Assembly: GCF_007565055.1 (NCBI RefSeq)
Contig: NC_044557.1
Location: 141,860,493 to 141,924,492, forward strand
Source: Rhinopithecus roxellana
Taxonomy: Eukaryota > Chordata > Mammalia > Primates > Cercopithecidae
Direction: 5' to 3'
DNA: 64,000 nucleotides
Under the pieces are notes generated by a model that was not told the origin of the DNA, ran no database searches, and was given only the letters and a program-made list of their open reading frames with translations. The translations under genes and the position numbers were made by a program. Below, piece after piece: positions 33,466 to 45,007 of this stretch. Position 1 is the first letter of the stretch, and every line of letters starts with the position of its first letter.

Positions 33466-35340
33466 AAAAACAGAACAATTGGATAGAAGAAGGAACTGAT
33501 TCCTATTTCCAGATAGAAAATCTTAAGGAATCTACAAAAAGTTACTGGAACTAATATGTGAATTTAGCAAGATTTCAAGGTAGAAGTTCAATATAAAATA
33601 CATCAATTGCATTTCTACATACTAACAGCAAACACATTTTTTAATAAAATTGAAAGGTTATTACTTTAACAATAGCTTTAAGACATAAAATACTTAGGAA
33701 CAAATTCAGCAAAAGATCTGTAAAACCTTAATGTTCAAAGCTACAAATACTAATAGGTGCAACTAAATAACACAGATTACACCATGTTCAAATGTTGCTA
33801 GACGTAATATTATTAGCATGTCAGTTTTCCCCACAATGGTCTTAACTATAATCCTAGCAGAGATTTTAGTAAAGGTGACAATCTGAGTCTAAGACTTATT
33901 GTAAATGTAAAGGGCCTTGAATAGCCCAAACAACCTTGAAATAAAAGGACAAAGTTGGAATATTTATATTATTGAACTTCAAAACTTAACATAAATTATG
34001 ATAAGATGTATAATATTGGCAACAGGATAGACATATAGATCAATGAAGCAAAATATGAGGCAGAAACAGACCAACGTCTATCTGGTTATTTCACTTTGAA
34101 CAAAGGTGGTAAGTCAATTCAGTGAGGAAAGGAAAGTGTTCAATACATTATATGGGAAAACTAGATATCTATATGGAAACAAACGAACCATAACTTCGAC
34201 CTCATTCGTCCATAGAAGCTAAAACTATACATGGTCTTAAAAACAAAAACTTAAATCTATGGTGAAAACCTCAGGTAAGTGAAGATTTCTTAAAACAGAA
34301 AAACAACCCCAGAATTTTTTTAAAAGATAAATTAAACTTCATCAAAAATTAAACCTTCTCGTTAAAGGACACTTTAAAAATGAACAGAAAGCCACAGACT
34401 AGGAGAAAATGTTTGTAAAGTATGTATCTGACAAAAGACTTGGATCCAGAATATATAAATAACTGCAGCAATTCATTAGTCATGAATGACACCAATGCAA
34501 GAAATAAAGTAAATAAAATCTGTAATAGACACACAACAAAGGAAATATTATGCATGTCCAATAAGCACATGATCAAGTTCTTTATTAGTCATTGGAAAAA
34601 TGCAAATTAAAACTTCAATGAGATACTAGCTTATACCCAACTAAAACGGCTAAAATTAAAACTACTGATGACACCAAATATTGGCCAAGATGTGAAGCAA
34701 GTGGAACTATCATACATTGCTCATGGGAATCAAAACAAAAAAGATTGGTACTTTCTTATAAAGTTGAACATATACCTGCTCTAAGACCCAGAAATTCTAT
34801 CCTACATGTTTACCAAAGAGGGATTAAAACGTAGGTTAAAAAAGTCATGAATGAGGACATTCATGGTCACCGAAAACTGAAAACAACCGAATTGCCCATT
34901 AATAGGTGAATTAATAAACAAGTTGTGGTACTGTACACTCAAACAATGAAAAACTATCCACAGGAAAGAACTCTTGATATATGCAAAATGTGGATGAATC
35001 TCTCAGATGTGCTGAGTAAAGGAAGCTGGACACAAAGAGTATGTTCCATGATTCCACTTATATAAATTTCTCAAAGAGGTTAAAAAATATGTGCTGAAAA
35101 TCGATGGTGGAAAAATAATCTGGAATGGAAAAAAAAGAACAGAGTTTGCCTCTGCCAGCGGTGTTAATTAGGAAGAGGCATTGGGGAACTTTTAGGGTGA
35201 GAAAAAAGCTCTAAATTTTGATAGAGGGTTATACAGAATATGCATGTGTCAAAATTCATCAACTTGCACATTTAAGATTTGTGAATTTCATGGTTTTTAA
35301 ATTTTACCTCGAAGATAAAGAACCAAAAACAAATATTAGC

Positions 35341-35840
35341 TCTAGTAGATTTGCTTTTCTCAGTGAATTAGCAATTCCAAAACAAGTTTTTGTGTATTCT
35401 GGGTTGCAAGAAATATATGAATGTATTGAGGATAATGAAAGCCAGGTTTTCCATTGTTAGTGGGGAAAGTTAGAAACATTGAAAAGGGAAACCAAGCTGT
35501 GGTGTTAGATTGGAATTAGAGGTACAAATATGAAGTAATGGTTTTTAGTATCTAGATATAGATTTGTAGACAGAGGTAGCAATAGTTACGGAAATACATA
35601 GATAGGTATATATATGTATGTATATGTCTATGTAAGTGTATGTGATTCCTGTATCTGTCCACTCGTTGGACCTAGAACGGCCTTCAGCAAACAACACAGC
35701 TGCTACCCAGATCATTGTCTTAAATATCTTTAATACATGGAACCTGGGTTCATTGAAAAAATGCTGATTCCAAAACTAGAGCAGGAAAAGTGGAAGATGA
35801 ATCAGGAACATCTTATTGTATCTGGAAGGATATGCTCAAA
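35341..35840. other. Unassigned AT-rich sequence
   Basis: Contains GATAGGTATATATATGTATG simple AT-type repeat near 35601. Probably still old L1-derived, but not provable by eye. Confidence 0.35.
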
Positions 35841-36015
35841 ATATGATAGCCACATAGGAAAAGGACAAGGGTTGGCTTGAAGTGGTTCCCACTAACCCAA
35901 ATTGGCAAAATTGCACATTAATATAAATAATAGTAATACTGGGTTATAATCTGTTAAGCAAAGTTAGAATATATGAGTCCATACTGATATAAATAAAAGG
36001 AAAGAAAGAAGGGAG
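35841..36015 (+). mobile_element. Old L1 3' end
   Basis: ATATGAGTCCATACTGATAT followed by AAATAAAAGGAAAGAAAGAA is a typical 3' UTR end and tail of an old L1. Confidence 0.65.
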
Positions 36016-36135
36016 GGAAAATTGTTAGACCATTTTTGCATTGCTATAAAGGAATACCTGAAACTGGATAATTTATAAAGAAAAGAGGTTTTGTTGGCTC
36101 ATGGTTCTGCAGACAGTACAAGAAGTGTGGTGTTG

Positions 36136-36432
36136 GGCCAGGTGCGGTGGCTCACGCCTGTAATCCCAGCACTTTGGGAGGCCAAGGTGGGCACATCACC
36201 TTAGGTCAGGAGTTCGAGACTAGCCTGACCAACATAGTGAAATCCTATCTCTACTGAAAATACAAAAATTAACCAGGCGTGGTGGCACATGCCTGTAGTC
36301 CTAGCTACTTGGGAGGCTGAGGCAGGATAATTGCTTGAACCCAGGAGGAGGAGGTTGCAGTGACCCAAGATGGTGCCACTGCACTCCAGTCTGGGCAAAA
36401 GAGTGAGACTCTGTCTCAAAAAAAAGACAAAA
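36136..36432 (+). mobile_element. AluS inside the LTR
   Basis: GGCCAGGTGCGGTGGCTCAC with both arms. Flanks AAGAAGTGTGGTGTT and AAGAAGAGTGGTGCTT are its diverged target-site duplication. Confidence 0.95.
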
Positions 36433-36563
36433 AAAAGAAGAGTGGTGCTTCAGTCTGCTCATGGTGAGGGCCTCAGGAAGCTTCCAGTCATAACAGAAGG
36501 CAAAGGGGGAACAGGCGTCTCACGTGGCGAGAGGGGAAGAGAGAGATGGGGGAGGTGCCACAT

Positions 36564-37054
36564 ATTCTCATTTTAATTTTTTAAAATTTATTTTTAAATG
36601 TTTAAATGTTTGATGTTTGTGGGTTCATAGTCGGTGTATATATTTATGGGGTACATGAGATGTTTTGATGCAAGCATGCAATATGTAATAATCTACATCA
36701 TGGAGAGTGGGGTATCCATCCCCTCAAGCATTTATTCTTCGTTACACAAAATCTAAATACTCTCTTTTAGTTATTTTCAAATGTACAATTATTATTGACT
36801 ATAGTCACCCTGTTCTGCTATCAAATGGTAGGTCTTATTTACTTTTTCCATTTTTTTTGTACCCATTAACCATCCCCACCTCCCCTCCACCGCCCCCGCA
36901 GCCCCACCCTTCCCAGCCTCTGGTAGCCATCCTTCCACTCTCTCTGTCCATAAGTTCAATTGTTTTGATTTTTAGATCCCACACATAAGTGAGAACATGT
37001 GATGTTTGTCTTTCTGTGCCTGACTTATTTCACTTAACATAATGATCTCCAGTT
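36564..37054 (-). mobile_element. L1 3' end, inserted in the LTR
   Basis: TATTTATGGGGTACATGAGA, TGACTATAGTCACCCTGTTC and GTGAGAACATGTGATGTTTG are L1 3' UTR and ORF2-end sequence in reverse. The LTR resumes at CACTTTTAAAC. Only a short CCACA is repeated at the edges. Confidence 0.9.
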
Positions 37055-37248
37055 CCACACACTTTTAAACAACCAAATCTCGAGTGAACTCAGAGCAAGA
37101 ACTCATTCCTCACCAAGGGGATGGCGCTGAGCCATTCGTGAGGGATCCACCCCTGTAACCCAGTTGCCTCTCACCAGGTTTCACCTCCAATGCTGGAGAT
37201 TACATTTCAACATGAGCGTCGGAAGGAAGTAATATCCACACTGTATCA

Positions 37249-37330
37249 GGAGGGATGACAGGAGGAAGGGAGGAGGGAGGGAGGGAAGAACAGAAGGAAA
37301 GGAGGCAGGAATGAGGGAGGGAGGTGGTTT
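37249..37330 (+). repeat. GGGA/GGAA-rich low-complexity tract
   Basis: AGGAGGAAGGGAGGAGGGAG and similar purine-only sequence just after the LTR. Confidence 0.85.
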
Positions 37331-37533
37331 ACTACACTACCAGCCTCAAAAGGAAAAATGTTAGCTTAGATTGCTTAGGGTTTTGCAATCATATATGCTC
37401 ATTTTAATATCTGTAATCTTTATTCAGCATTTTAAATTCACTGTATCTATTTCCTATTTATGCCAGCTGAAGAACATGTGGCTTTGAATTATTTGAAATG
37501 CAACCTTTTCCCCCATTTTATCATTTTGTTGGT

Positions 37534-37974
37534 TGTATTGGTTTTCTATGGCTGTTGTAACAAAATACCACAGATTTAGTGCCTTAAAACAACACGTATT
37601 TATCCTGTTACCATTCTGGAGGTCAGAGGCTAACGTAAGTCTTAAAGGGCTAGAATCAAGCTATTAGCAGGGCTGGTTCCATCGAGAGGCTCCTGGAGAG
37701 AATCCTTTCTTTGCCTTTCCCATTCCCTCTCTCCAATATGTCTTTGGCTTTGCCTTCTGCTCTAACAGAGTCCAATTCATCCCTCTGTTTCTTTCTTTGA
37801 AGAACACCTGTGATTGTATTTAGGACCCATGGGGCTAATTTAGTATAACCTGTTCATCCCCAAATCTTTAACTTCATCATATCTGTGAAGTTCCTTTACC
37901 ATATAAGAGCACACTCATGGGTTCTGGGCATTAGAACGTGGACATTTTAAGAGGCCATTATTAAGCCCACCACA
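37534..37974 (-). mobile_element. MLT1-like LTR (ERVL-MaLR)
   Basis: TGTATTGGTTTTCTATGGCT, TTAAAACAACACGTATTTAT, TCTGGAGGTCAGAGGCTAA and AAGAGGCCATTATTAAGCCC, ending CACCACA: an MLT1 pattern in reverse. Confidence 0.85.
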
Positions 37975-38155
37975 TTGATTATTCTATTTAGTCTCTCTCC
38001 ACCAGAACACTAAAATAAAATATTTGTCATTATACTAATTTATATTTTTATTATTTTACTCTTAAGGTGAATTTATAACATTTTATTTCATATGAATTAG
38101 AATATTTAAAAATATAAAGCCTAAAGTTATAATTAATAAGTAATTATATATACTT
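37975..38155. other. AT-rich sequence
   Basis: Nothing recognised. Confidence 0.35.
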
Positions 38156-38438
38156 TTTTTTTTTGAGACAGAGTCTCGCTCTGTCCCCCAGGCTAGAGTG
38201 CAGTGGTACAGTCACTACTCACTGCAGCCTCTACCTTTTGGGCTTGAACAATTTTCCTACCTCAGCCTCCTCAGAAATTGGAACGACAGGTGCATGCCAC
38301 CATGGCCGGCTAATTTTTTAAATTTTTCCTACAGTTGCGGTCTTGCTATATTGCCCAGGTTGGTCTTGAACTCCTGGGCTCAAGCGATCCTCCCGCATCA
38401 GCCTCCCAAAGTGCTGGGATTACAGGCGTGAGCCACTG
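38156..38438 (-). mobile_element. AluJ, short 5' truncation
   Basis: GAGACAGAGTCTCGCTCTGT to GGCGTGAGCCACTG; the last bases of the Alu 5' end are missing. ATATACT occurs on both sides. Confidence 0.92.
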
Positions 38439-38723
38439 AATATACTGTTTATATATCATTTATAAATAAATATATAATATAATAATAAATCTAAACTTCA
38501 TAAGACTATTCAATTTGAAGTTTTTTCCATTAGTTTAGTTCTCTTTATATTTAAGATTCTAGATAAAGAGTAACTATGAAAAGTAATAAACAATAATCAG
38601 ATTTGGAAGCTAGTCTATCCTATTTTAGTTGCCTAGTCATTCATTGAACAAATGCTTACTCAGTCCCAAGTGCTATTATAGATACTGTCCGCAAAGAAGA
38701 GTCTATTTCCACTTGCTCTTCTC
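38439..38723. other. AT-rich unassigned sequence
   Basis: TATAAATAAATATATAATAT low-complexity sequence, then unassigned. Confidence 0.35.
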
Positions 38724-39213
38724 TGTTATGGCAGATTGTTTTTGCCAAGATGGTTATAACAACACCTCCCATTCTACCTGCTCATCTTATCATGCACGTT
38801 GTCACTCTTCACTTTGAGAGATGGGGACCATATTCCCTTTCTTCAAATCCAGGGAGGGCTGTGATACAGCAGTTCAGTCATGTGACTTCTAAGGTTAGGT
38901 CCTACAGGTTAACACAGCTTCTCCCTGGCTCTCTTAGGGCGATCACTCTTGGAACCCAACTCCCATACTATGAGGAAACTTAGGCCACATGGAGAGGCAA
39001 ATGTGTTCCATTATGTGGGTGTTCCAGGCAAAAGTTCAATAGCATCAACGTCACCAGCCAGATATGTGACTATGGAAGCTTTAGAGAATAACTCCCATTC
39101 TTTCAGCTGAACCCCAAAATCATGAGAAATAGTAATACATTAATATACTCGTTCTAAGCCGCTAAATTTTGGAGTGATTTGTTATACAATGACAGATACC
39201 CTGAATATCTCTT
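38724..39213 (+). mobile_element. MLT1-like LTR (ERVL-MaLR)
   Basis: TGTTATGGCAGATTGTTTTT, CCCTGGCTCTCTTAGGGCGA, GGCCACATGGAGAGGCAAAT and TTCTAAGCCGCTAAATTTTG, in the forward direction. Opposite in orientation to the LTR at 37534. Confidence 0.82.
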
Positions 39214-39432
39214 ACCTACTCATTTTAGGAACATACATGATACTTCAATTTCATAATATAGTATATAAAATTTAGAATGATCTCACTTCCTACCTATTTT
39301 ACTAAATGATACCATGTATATGTCATTCTTTGAATGTCAATGAAAAAAATAACAAATTAAAATCAAAGTGCTTTCTTTGTGCCTTTTAGAATGTTATTGA
39401 GGAGATAAATGGATTTAAAAAATCATTCAAGC

Positions 39433-39716
39433 TGGGCTCACGCCTGTACTCCCAGCACTTTGGGAGGCTGAGGCGGGTGGATCACAAGGTCAGGAGATCG
39501 AGATCGTCCTGGCTAACACGGTGAAACCCTGTCGCTACTGAAAACACAAAAAATTAGCCGGGCGTGGTGGTGGGCGCCTGTAGTTCCAGCTACTCAGGAG
39601 GCTGAGGCAGGAGAATGGAGTGAACCTGGGAGGCAGAACTTGCAGTGAGCCAAGATCGCACCACTACACTCCAGCCTAGGTGACAGAGTGAGACTCCATC
39701 TCAAAAAAAAAAAAAA
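39433..39716 (+). mobile_element. AluY-like, 5'-truncated
   Basis: GGGCTCACGCCTGTACTCCC (the first bases are missing), GGTCAGGAGATCGAGATCGT. Target-site duplication AAAAAATCATTCAAGC at 39417-39432 and 39717-39732. Confidence 0.95.
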
Positions 39717-39739
39717 AAAAAATCATTCAAGCAAGAATT

Positions 39740-39756
39740 AAAAAAAAAAAAAAAAA
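39740..39756 (+). repeat. Poly-A run
   Basis: Seventeen A's not attached to a recognised retroposon. Confidence 0.85.
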
Positions 39757-39829
39757 TGGAAGCTTCACAACTTGCTGGGGCAAAATCACTATTGCCTTTG
39801 TTTTTTGTTTTTGTTTTTTGTTTTGTTCC

Positions 39830-40810
39830 TTTCTGTCTCATTTTTAAGCTATCTGACTTTCAAAATTACCCTGCAAACTCTGGTGCTCTTCCAACTTCCC
39901 TCTCTCAATGTCTGTCACTATCATCCATGCAGTTACTCAAGCCAGAGGGTTTAGGAGTTGTCCTTGATCTTTCTGTCTTTGGCATCCATATCCAATCTGT
40001 CACTAAGTCCTGACCATTTCCTCCCAAAGAACTTGGGAAGTTTTCTGCTTTCCATCTCCCCTGACACGATCTCAATTCAACAGAAACCTATCAATTGTTC
40101 TTCCCAAATTTCTAATCCTCACCAGTCCTTTGCATCAGAATGCAAATCTGGTCATGTCACTGCCCAGCTTTCCTTTTTATAAGACAGAGTCTCCCTCTGT
40201 CATTCAGGCTGGAGTGCAGTGCCGTGATCTCGGCTCACCACCATCTCGGTCTCCCAGGTTCAAGCGATTCTTGGGCCTCTGCCTCCCGAGTAGCTGGGAC
40301 TACAGGCGTGTGCCACCATGCCCAGCTACTTTTTGCATTTATAGTAGTGATGGGGTTTTGCCATGTGTGGCCAGGCTGGTCTCGAACTCCTGATCTCAAG
40401 CAATCTGCCCGCCTTGGCCTCCCAAAATGCTGGGATTACAGTCATGAGCCACTGCGCCCGGCCCTGCTTCATTTTGATGGCTTCTCAACACTCTCAGAGA
40501 AGGAGATAAAATCCTAAATGTGGTCCACAAGGCTTTGGATCATTGGTCTCCTTTCTCCCTCTCCAGTTTCTTCCTGGCATTTTCTTGCCTTGTATTCTAG
40601 CCACAATGGCCTTCTGTTACTTCCCTGTGTCTTCCTACCTCAGAGTCTCCTTGACTAAGACCCCTATGCCTGAAATCGTCTTACGTCATTTTCTTTGTTA
40701 ATACGGTTCTTATTTAACTGTCCAAGCCTCCCTTAAAAGGTTCTTTCATCAGAGGATTCTTCCCCAATCCCCAGCCCAAGTCAAGTTCTCTGCATTTTTA
40801 CATCTACTGT
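39830..40810 (+). mobile_element. LINE-2-like sequence, split by an Alu
   Basis: Blocks typical of mammalian L2: GAGATAAAATCCTAAATGTG, GGCCTTCTGTTACTTCCCTG, CAGAGTCTCCTTGACTAAGA and TTCATCAGAGGATTCTTCCC. The left part (39940-40020) is a weaker match and may be another old repeat. Confidence 0.65.
40182..40463 (-). mobile_element. AluS
   Basis: AAGACAGAGTCTCCCTCTGT to CACTGCGCCCGGCC, inserted in the L2-like sequence. The poly-T is nearly gone. Confidence 0.94.
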
Positions 40811-41578
40811 ACTGTGTCACTAAAAAATATAACAGGAACAGAAAACCAATTCATAAGATTTCATGTTTTTTTCCTCCACCACAATCACTAAAGAAAACTC
40901 TCTCGCCAGGAGGTAGCTTCATTTGCATTGAGGATAGAACAGATGGAAGAAGAGGAAAAGGCAGGAGTAAGAGGTCAAAGAGCCAGGAACTTCTCAGGCC
41001 AAGGGTCAGGAAGAACTTGGGGAAAATTCGTTTTTATCACTAAGTAACTGGAAAGGGAAACATTGAGAATGTAACACAAGGGAAAAGATATTAAAGTTCT
41101 TCTGTTTTGCAATAAGATGGACTCTCTTGGGTATTTTCTGAAGAGTTGCAATAAAGTTTTTTTCTGCTGGACTGACCAAGAGAGGGGCTAGTTTGTACAG
41201 TTTACGCATATTGAATATTAATTTAACAACCCTGTCCTCCTCTCACCTCCACTTGCATACAAACTTTATGTGGTCAATGTCTTGTTTTGCTTATCATTGC
41301 AACTTTGGTGTTTACACAATTAGTAGCAGGGGCTGAATCAAAATTGACTGAATTAATGTGTGATTTGGGGCAATTTGCTGAAGCTCTCCAGACTTCAATA
41401 TTTACCCCCTCCTCCCACCTCCAGAAGTCTGGAACAGCCTGAAACAGCTAATTACGGTTCTGATATTTCTCTGGTGTTTCTTTGAAGTTTCATGTTTTGT
41501 CTAAAAAACTCATTTTATGATTCATTTTACAACTTTAATGTTAATATTCCATACCATTGTATGTCAGTATTTATTTAA
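40811..41578. other. Unassigned single-copy sequence
   Basis: About 770 bp with no named repeat. Short frames only (67 codons, 41006-41209 minus). Confidence 0.4.
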
Positions 41579-41593
41579 AATTAAAATAATTTT

Positions 41594-41905
41594 GGCCAAG
41601 TGCGGTGGCTCAAGCCTGTAATCCCAGCACTTTGGGAGGCCGAGGCGGGCAGATTACGAGATCAGGAGATCGAGACCATCCTGGTTAACATGGTGAAACC
41701 CCGTCTCTACTAAAAAATACAGAAAAACTAGCTGGGCGAGGTGGTGGGCACCTGTAGTTCCAGCTACTCGGGAGGCTGAGGCAGGAGAATGGCATAAACC
41801 CGGGAGGCGGAGCTTGCAGTGAGCTGAGATTCCGCCACTGCACTCCAGCCTGGGCGACAGAGGGAGACTCCGTCTCAAAAAAATAAAAAAATAAAAATAA
41901 AAAAA
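41594..41905 (+). mobile_element. AluY, Old World monkey type
   Basis: GGTGGCTCAAGCCTGTAATC and GCAGTGAGCTGAGATTCCGCC. Tail AAATAAAAAAATAAAAATAA. The repeat TTAAAATAATTTT flanks it. Confidence 0.95.
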
Positions 41906-41919
41906 TTTAAAATAATTTT

Positions 41920-42264
41920 ATCTCAAGTCTTCTAACAAAATGAATGGCATTGTACCTACCACCTCCAGGGCTACACAAACTTCAAACCAGTTTGACAAAC
42001 TCAAGTATGCATTAAATAATCACAAAGGCTCTCTTTGAGCCAAAAGTTTTATGATTCTTGGATTCTAATGAGTCGAACAGATCATATTTACTGAATTCCT
42101 TTCAAGTCACAGCGGAGAACACAAGGAACAATGAGATGAGCTGCCTTGGAGATGCAGTTATGATGACAAGTCATGCACATATACAAAGGTAATATTATGA
42201 GGCAGTACAGACTGCCAAGTGAGTAGAGCAGCTTGTTAATGCAGAAGAATCCAGGATGATTAAG
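41920..42264. other. Unassigned single-copy sequence
   Basis: Nothing recognised. Confidence 0.4.
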
Positions 42265-42395
42265 CCCTCTAGGCCTCAGTTTCCTCACCTATAACCATGC
42301 TCATGCTTTTATATCACAGGACAGCTGTAGAGCTCAATAAGATGAAACGTACCTACATACAAATGAGAAAGCATCTTATTCTCGGAGGGATTTCG
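42265..42395 (+). mobile_element. MIR fragment
   Basis: CTCTAGGCCTCAGTTTCCTC and ACAGCTGTAGAGCTCAATAA match the central and 3' part of MIR. Confidence 0.7.
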
Positions 42396-42508
42396 CTCAC
42401 ATGGTAAAACCTTGAGATGGGGTGGGAAACAAGTTGGTAGACTAGCATAGCAGAATGGCCATCATGAAGACACAGAAAAAGAAATACACCACAAAGCTAC
42501 AGGAAACT

Positions 42509-42584
42509 AAAAATGACAATCTTTTTTTTTTTTATGATTGGGAATAGTAATATGTGAAGGTTATTTTTAAAAATGACAATCTTT
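42509..42584 (-). mobile_element. 44-bp micro-insertion with 16-bp target duplication
   Basis: AAAAATGACAATCTTT is exactly repeated at 42509-42524 and 42569-42584. Between them is a poly-T run followed by about 35 non-repetitive bases, the look of a very short retroposed cDNA in reverse orientation. The source is not identified. Confidence 0.7.
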
Positions 42585-43572
42585 ATGGGGTGGAAACCTC
42601 AATCAAGGGGAGTAGGTCTGAAAAAGCAGGATATTGTGGGCCTTGCATTCTGTGTTAGGAAATTTAGAATCACTACTGTGGCTGTTATTTTCAAAAGATA
42701 AAACCCTTGGTACATAATTTGGTTCATATTTTGAGACAGCTGAGAACATTTTGGCACAGACGAAAGGGATATTTTAAATGCTTCGACTCCTTTAAAGAAT
42801 ATTAAAGGGTGACTTGAAGAAATCAGGTAATTGCTTGCAGAGATCAAGTGTCAGGATGGTAATATTGCTAAAAGAGTAAAGAAGAGAACATGGTTGTTGT
42901 TTTAAGTGAAAAATGAATTGGCATTATGCCAGATGTGGGCAAACAAAACAGAAGTAAATTTGAAAGGAGTTTCAATATAACTCTTGATGCTTGGAGGCAA
43001 GAAGCAAATGGCCCTCAGGGTAACTTGGAATAAATTCCAGCATTATTGCATGAATAACACACGGCTTAAATTTTAATACAAAAGCTCAACCAGCTCTCTA
43101 AGATGAAAGTGTGGCATTGGTAGAAGAATGAGTTTTTGTTTTTGTTGTTGTTGTTTTAACATAATATAAAGGAAATACTACCTGGTGATGGTGATAATTC
43201 TATATATTCAATCATTTAAGTGAGATTTTTGAAAGTCAACTAAAAAGAAAATACATTGTTAGTACACAGTATTAGCATTTGTTTAATGGGAGAATGTAAG
43301 TGCAAAACAAATCTTTATTTTAAGAAGTTTCCAGAAAGCACATCCCTTTTGCAAAATGTGGAAAAGCCCACCAGTGTTGAAACCATATACCTTTCTGTGC
43401 TATTATAGATGGCTGCATTTGAACAGTGCATATCGTGCCGTAATTTGTGTAGAAAAGAAAGAATACATCTACTTGTCAGTATGTAAATAAAATAACCCTG
43501 GAAATATACAAAACAAACCTGTAATCTTGGTTTGCCACTAGGACATAGGAGTGAAAGGAAGAAATTTCTTAG
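42585..43572. other. Unassigned single-copy sequence, 1 kb
   Basis: No named repeat. Contains a (GTT)n-like GTTTTTGTTTTTGTTGTTGT near 43135. Confidence 0.4.
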
Positions 43573-43874
43573 GTTTTTTTTTTTTTCTTTTTTGAGACTG
43601 AGTCTTACTCTGTCCCCCAGGCTGGAGGGCAGTGGTGAGATGTTGGCTCACTGCAACTTCTTCCTCCTGGGTTCAAGCAATTCTCATGCCTCAACCTCCC
43701 GAGTCGCTGGGATTATAGGCGCCCACCACCACACCCAGCTAATTTCTGTATTTTTGTAGAGACAGGGTTTCACCGTGTTGGCCAGGCTGATCTTGAACTC
43801 CTGACCACAAGTGATCCACTCGCCTCAGCCTCTCAAAGTGCTGGGATTGCAGGAGTGAGCCACCCCACCTGGCC
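43573..43874 (-). mobile_element. AluS
   Basis: Poly-T, GAGACTGAGTCTTACTCTGT, ending CCACCCCACCTGGCC. The repeat GAAATTTCTT is on both sides. Confidence 0.94.
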
Positions 43875-44104
43875 GAGAAATTTCTTTCTATATCATTTTG
43901 AATGTTTAAAGTTTGAATTGTGTAAGTAAATTTTGTAGTCCAATAAACAGATAAACAAATCAAATGACCTCAAATAAAATGATTATCTTTGATGTGGTTT
44001 CTAGAGTTTGAATTCACTTTAATAATAAATAAGTCAACTTACCCTACATACTCAGATGGGTAAGATAATAATCCTCTTTTTCCAGCACATTCATCCGAAG
44101 CTTT

Positions 44105-44615
44105 TTTAGTGTGCATCAGAATCACCTGGGGACTGTTAAAAGCAGATTGCTTGGCCTCATCCCCCAGATTTTCTGACTCAGACTGGCTGGGGCAAGTCCC
44201 AGGAATTCTCGTTTCAACAAGTTCCCAGGTGCTACTGCTGCTGGTTGTCTGGGGATCAAAATTTGAGAACCACGTTTTGTTGTTGTTGTTATTTGTTTTT
44301 TTGAAGCAGAGTCTTCTTGCTCTGTTGCCCAGGCTGGAGTGCAGTGGCATGATCTCGGCTCACTGCAACGTCTGATTCCCAGGTTCAAGCAATCCTCCTG
44401 CCTCAGCCCCTGTCGTAGCTGAGACTACAGGCACGTGCCACCATGCCAAGCTAATTTTTGTATTTTTGGTAGAGAAGGGGTTTCGCCATGTTGCCCAGGC
44501 TGGTCTTGAACTCCAGACCACAGGTGATCCACCTGCCTCAGCCTCCCAAAGTGCTGGGATTACATGCATGAGCCACCATGCCTGGCCGAGAACCACTGTT
44601 CTAGCAGTAACATCA
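44105..44615 (+). mobile_element. MER5A-type hAT-Charlie element, split by an Alu
   Basis: GTGTGCATCAGAATCACCTG, TTGCTTGGCCTCATCCCCCA and CAGGAATTCTCGTTTCAAC, then GAGAACCACTG after the Alu. The inverted-repeat layout is that of MER5A. Confidence 0.85.
44273..44587 (-). mobile_element. AluS inside MER5A
   Basis: TTGTTGTTGTTATTTG tail complement, both arms, ending CCACCATGCCTGGCC. Target-site duplication GAGAACCAC on both sides. Confidence 0.95.
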
Positions 44616-44702
44616 GCTATGAGTCACTGTGTTTAAAGTCACAGAACTTTAAACACTTCACATTCCACAGCAGAAATAAAAATGTATATGAATTAGAAGT
44701 CT

Positions 44703-45007
44703 GCTGGGCACAGTGGCTCATGCCTGTAATCCCAGCACTTTGGGAGGCCGAGGTGGGTGGATCACCTGAGGTCAGGAATTTGAGACCAGCCTGGCCAACG
44801 TGGTGAGACCCCGTCTCTACTAAAATACAAAAATTAGCCGGGCATGGTGGCGGGCGCCTGTAATCCCAGCTACTCCGGGGGCTGAAGCACAAGAATCACT
44901 TGAACCAGGGAAGCGGAGGTTGCAGTGAGCCAAGATCACGCCACTGCACTCCAGCCTGGACAACAAGAGCAAAAACTCCACCTCAAAGAAAAAAAAAGAA
45001 AAAAAAA
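44703..45007 (+). mobile_element. AluS
   Basis: GCTGGGCACAGTGGCTCATG with both arms and an A-tail with G interruptions. Lies about 115 bp from the reverse Alu at 44273-44587. Confidence 0.95.

Larger units (their letters stand above)
28640..35340 (+). mobile_element. Ancient L1 (L1M-like), nearly full-length, split by 5 Alus
   Basis: Reads in order from 5' region to 3' UTR. ORF1-side sequence: GAATTTAAAAATAAAAGATC, about 29052. ORF2 middle: CATATCATGACCAAGTGGGG, about 32507. ORF2 end: AATGCAAATTAAAACTTCAA, about 34600. The 3' UTR ends near 35340 (TTTACCTCGAAGATAAAG). Alus sit at 29230, 29873, 30617, 32675 and 33152. Both frames are full of stops. An old, dead element; its 5' limit is uncertain. 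Confidence 0.8.
36023..37248 (-). mobile_element. MaLR LTR (MST/MLT1-like) split by an Alu and an L1
   Basis: Three LTR pieces: 36023-36135 (TGTTAGACCATTTTTGCATT), 36433-36563 (AGGGCCTCAGGAAGCTTCC) and 37060-37248 (CACTTTTAAACAACCAAATC to CTGTATCA). They join in order if the Alu at 36136-36432 and the L1 at 36564-37054 are removed. Confidence 0.88.

Noticed and set aside
37249..37330. Purine tract as a triplex or regulatory site
   Set aside because: Low-complexity GGGA sequence next to an LTR; simple repeat decay explains it.
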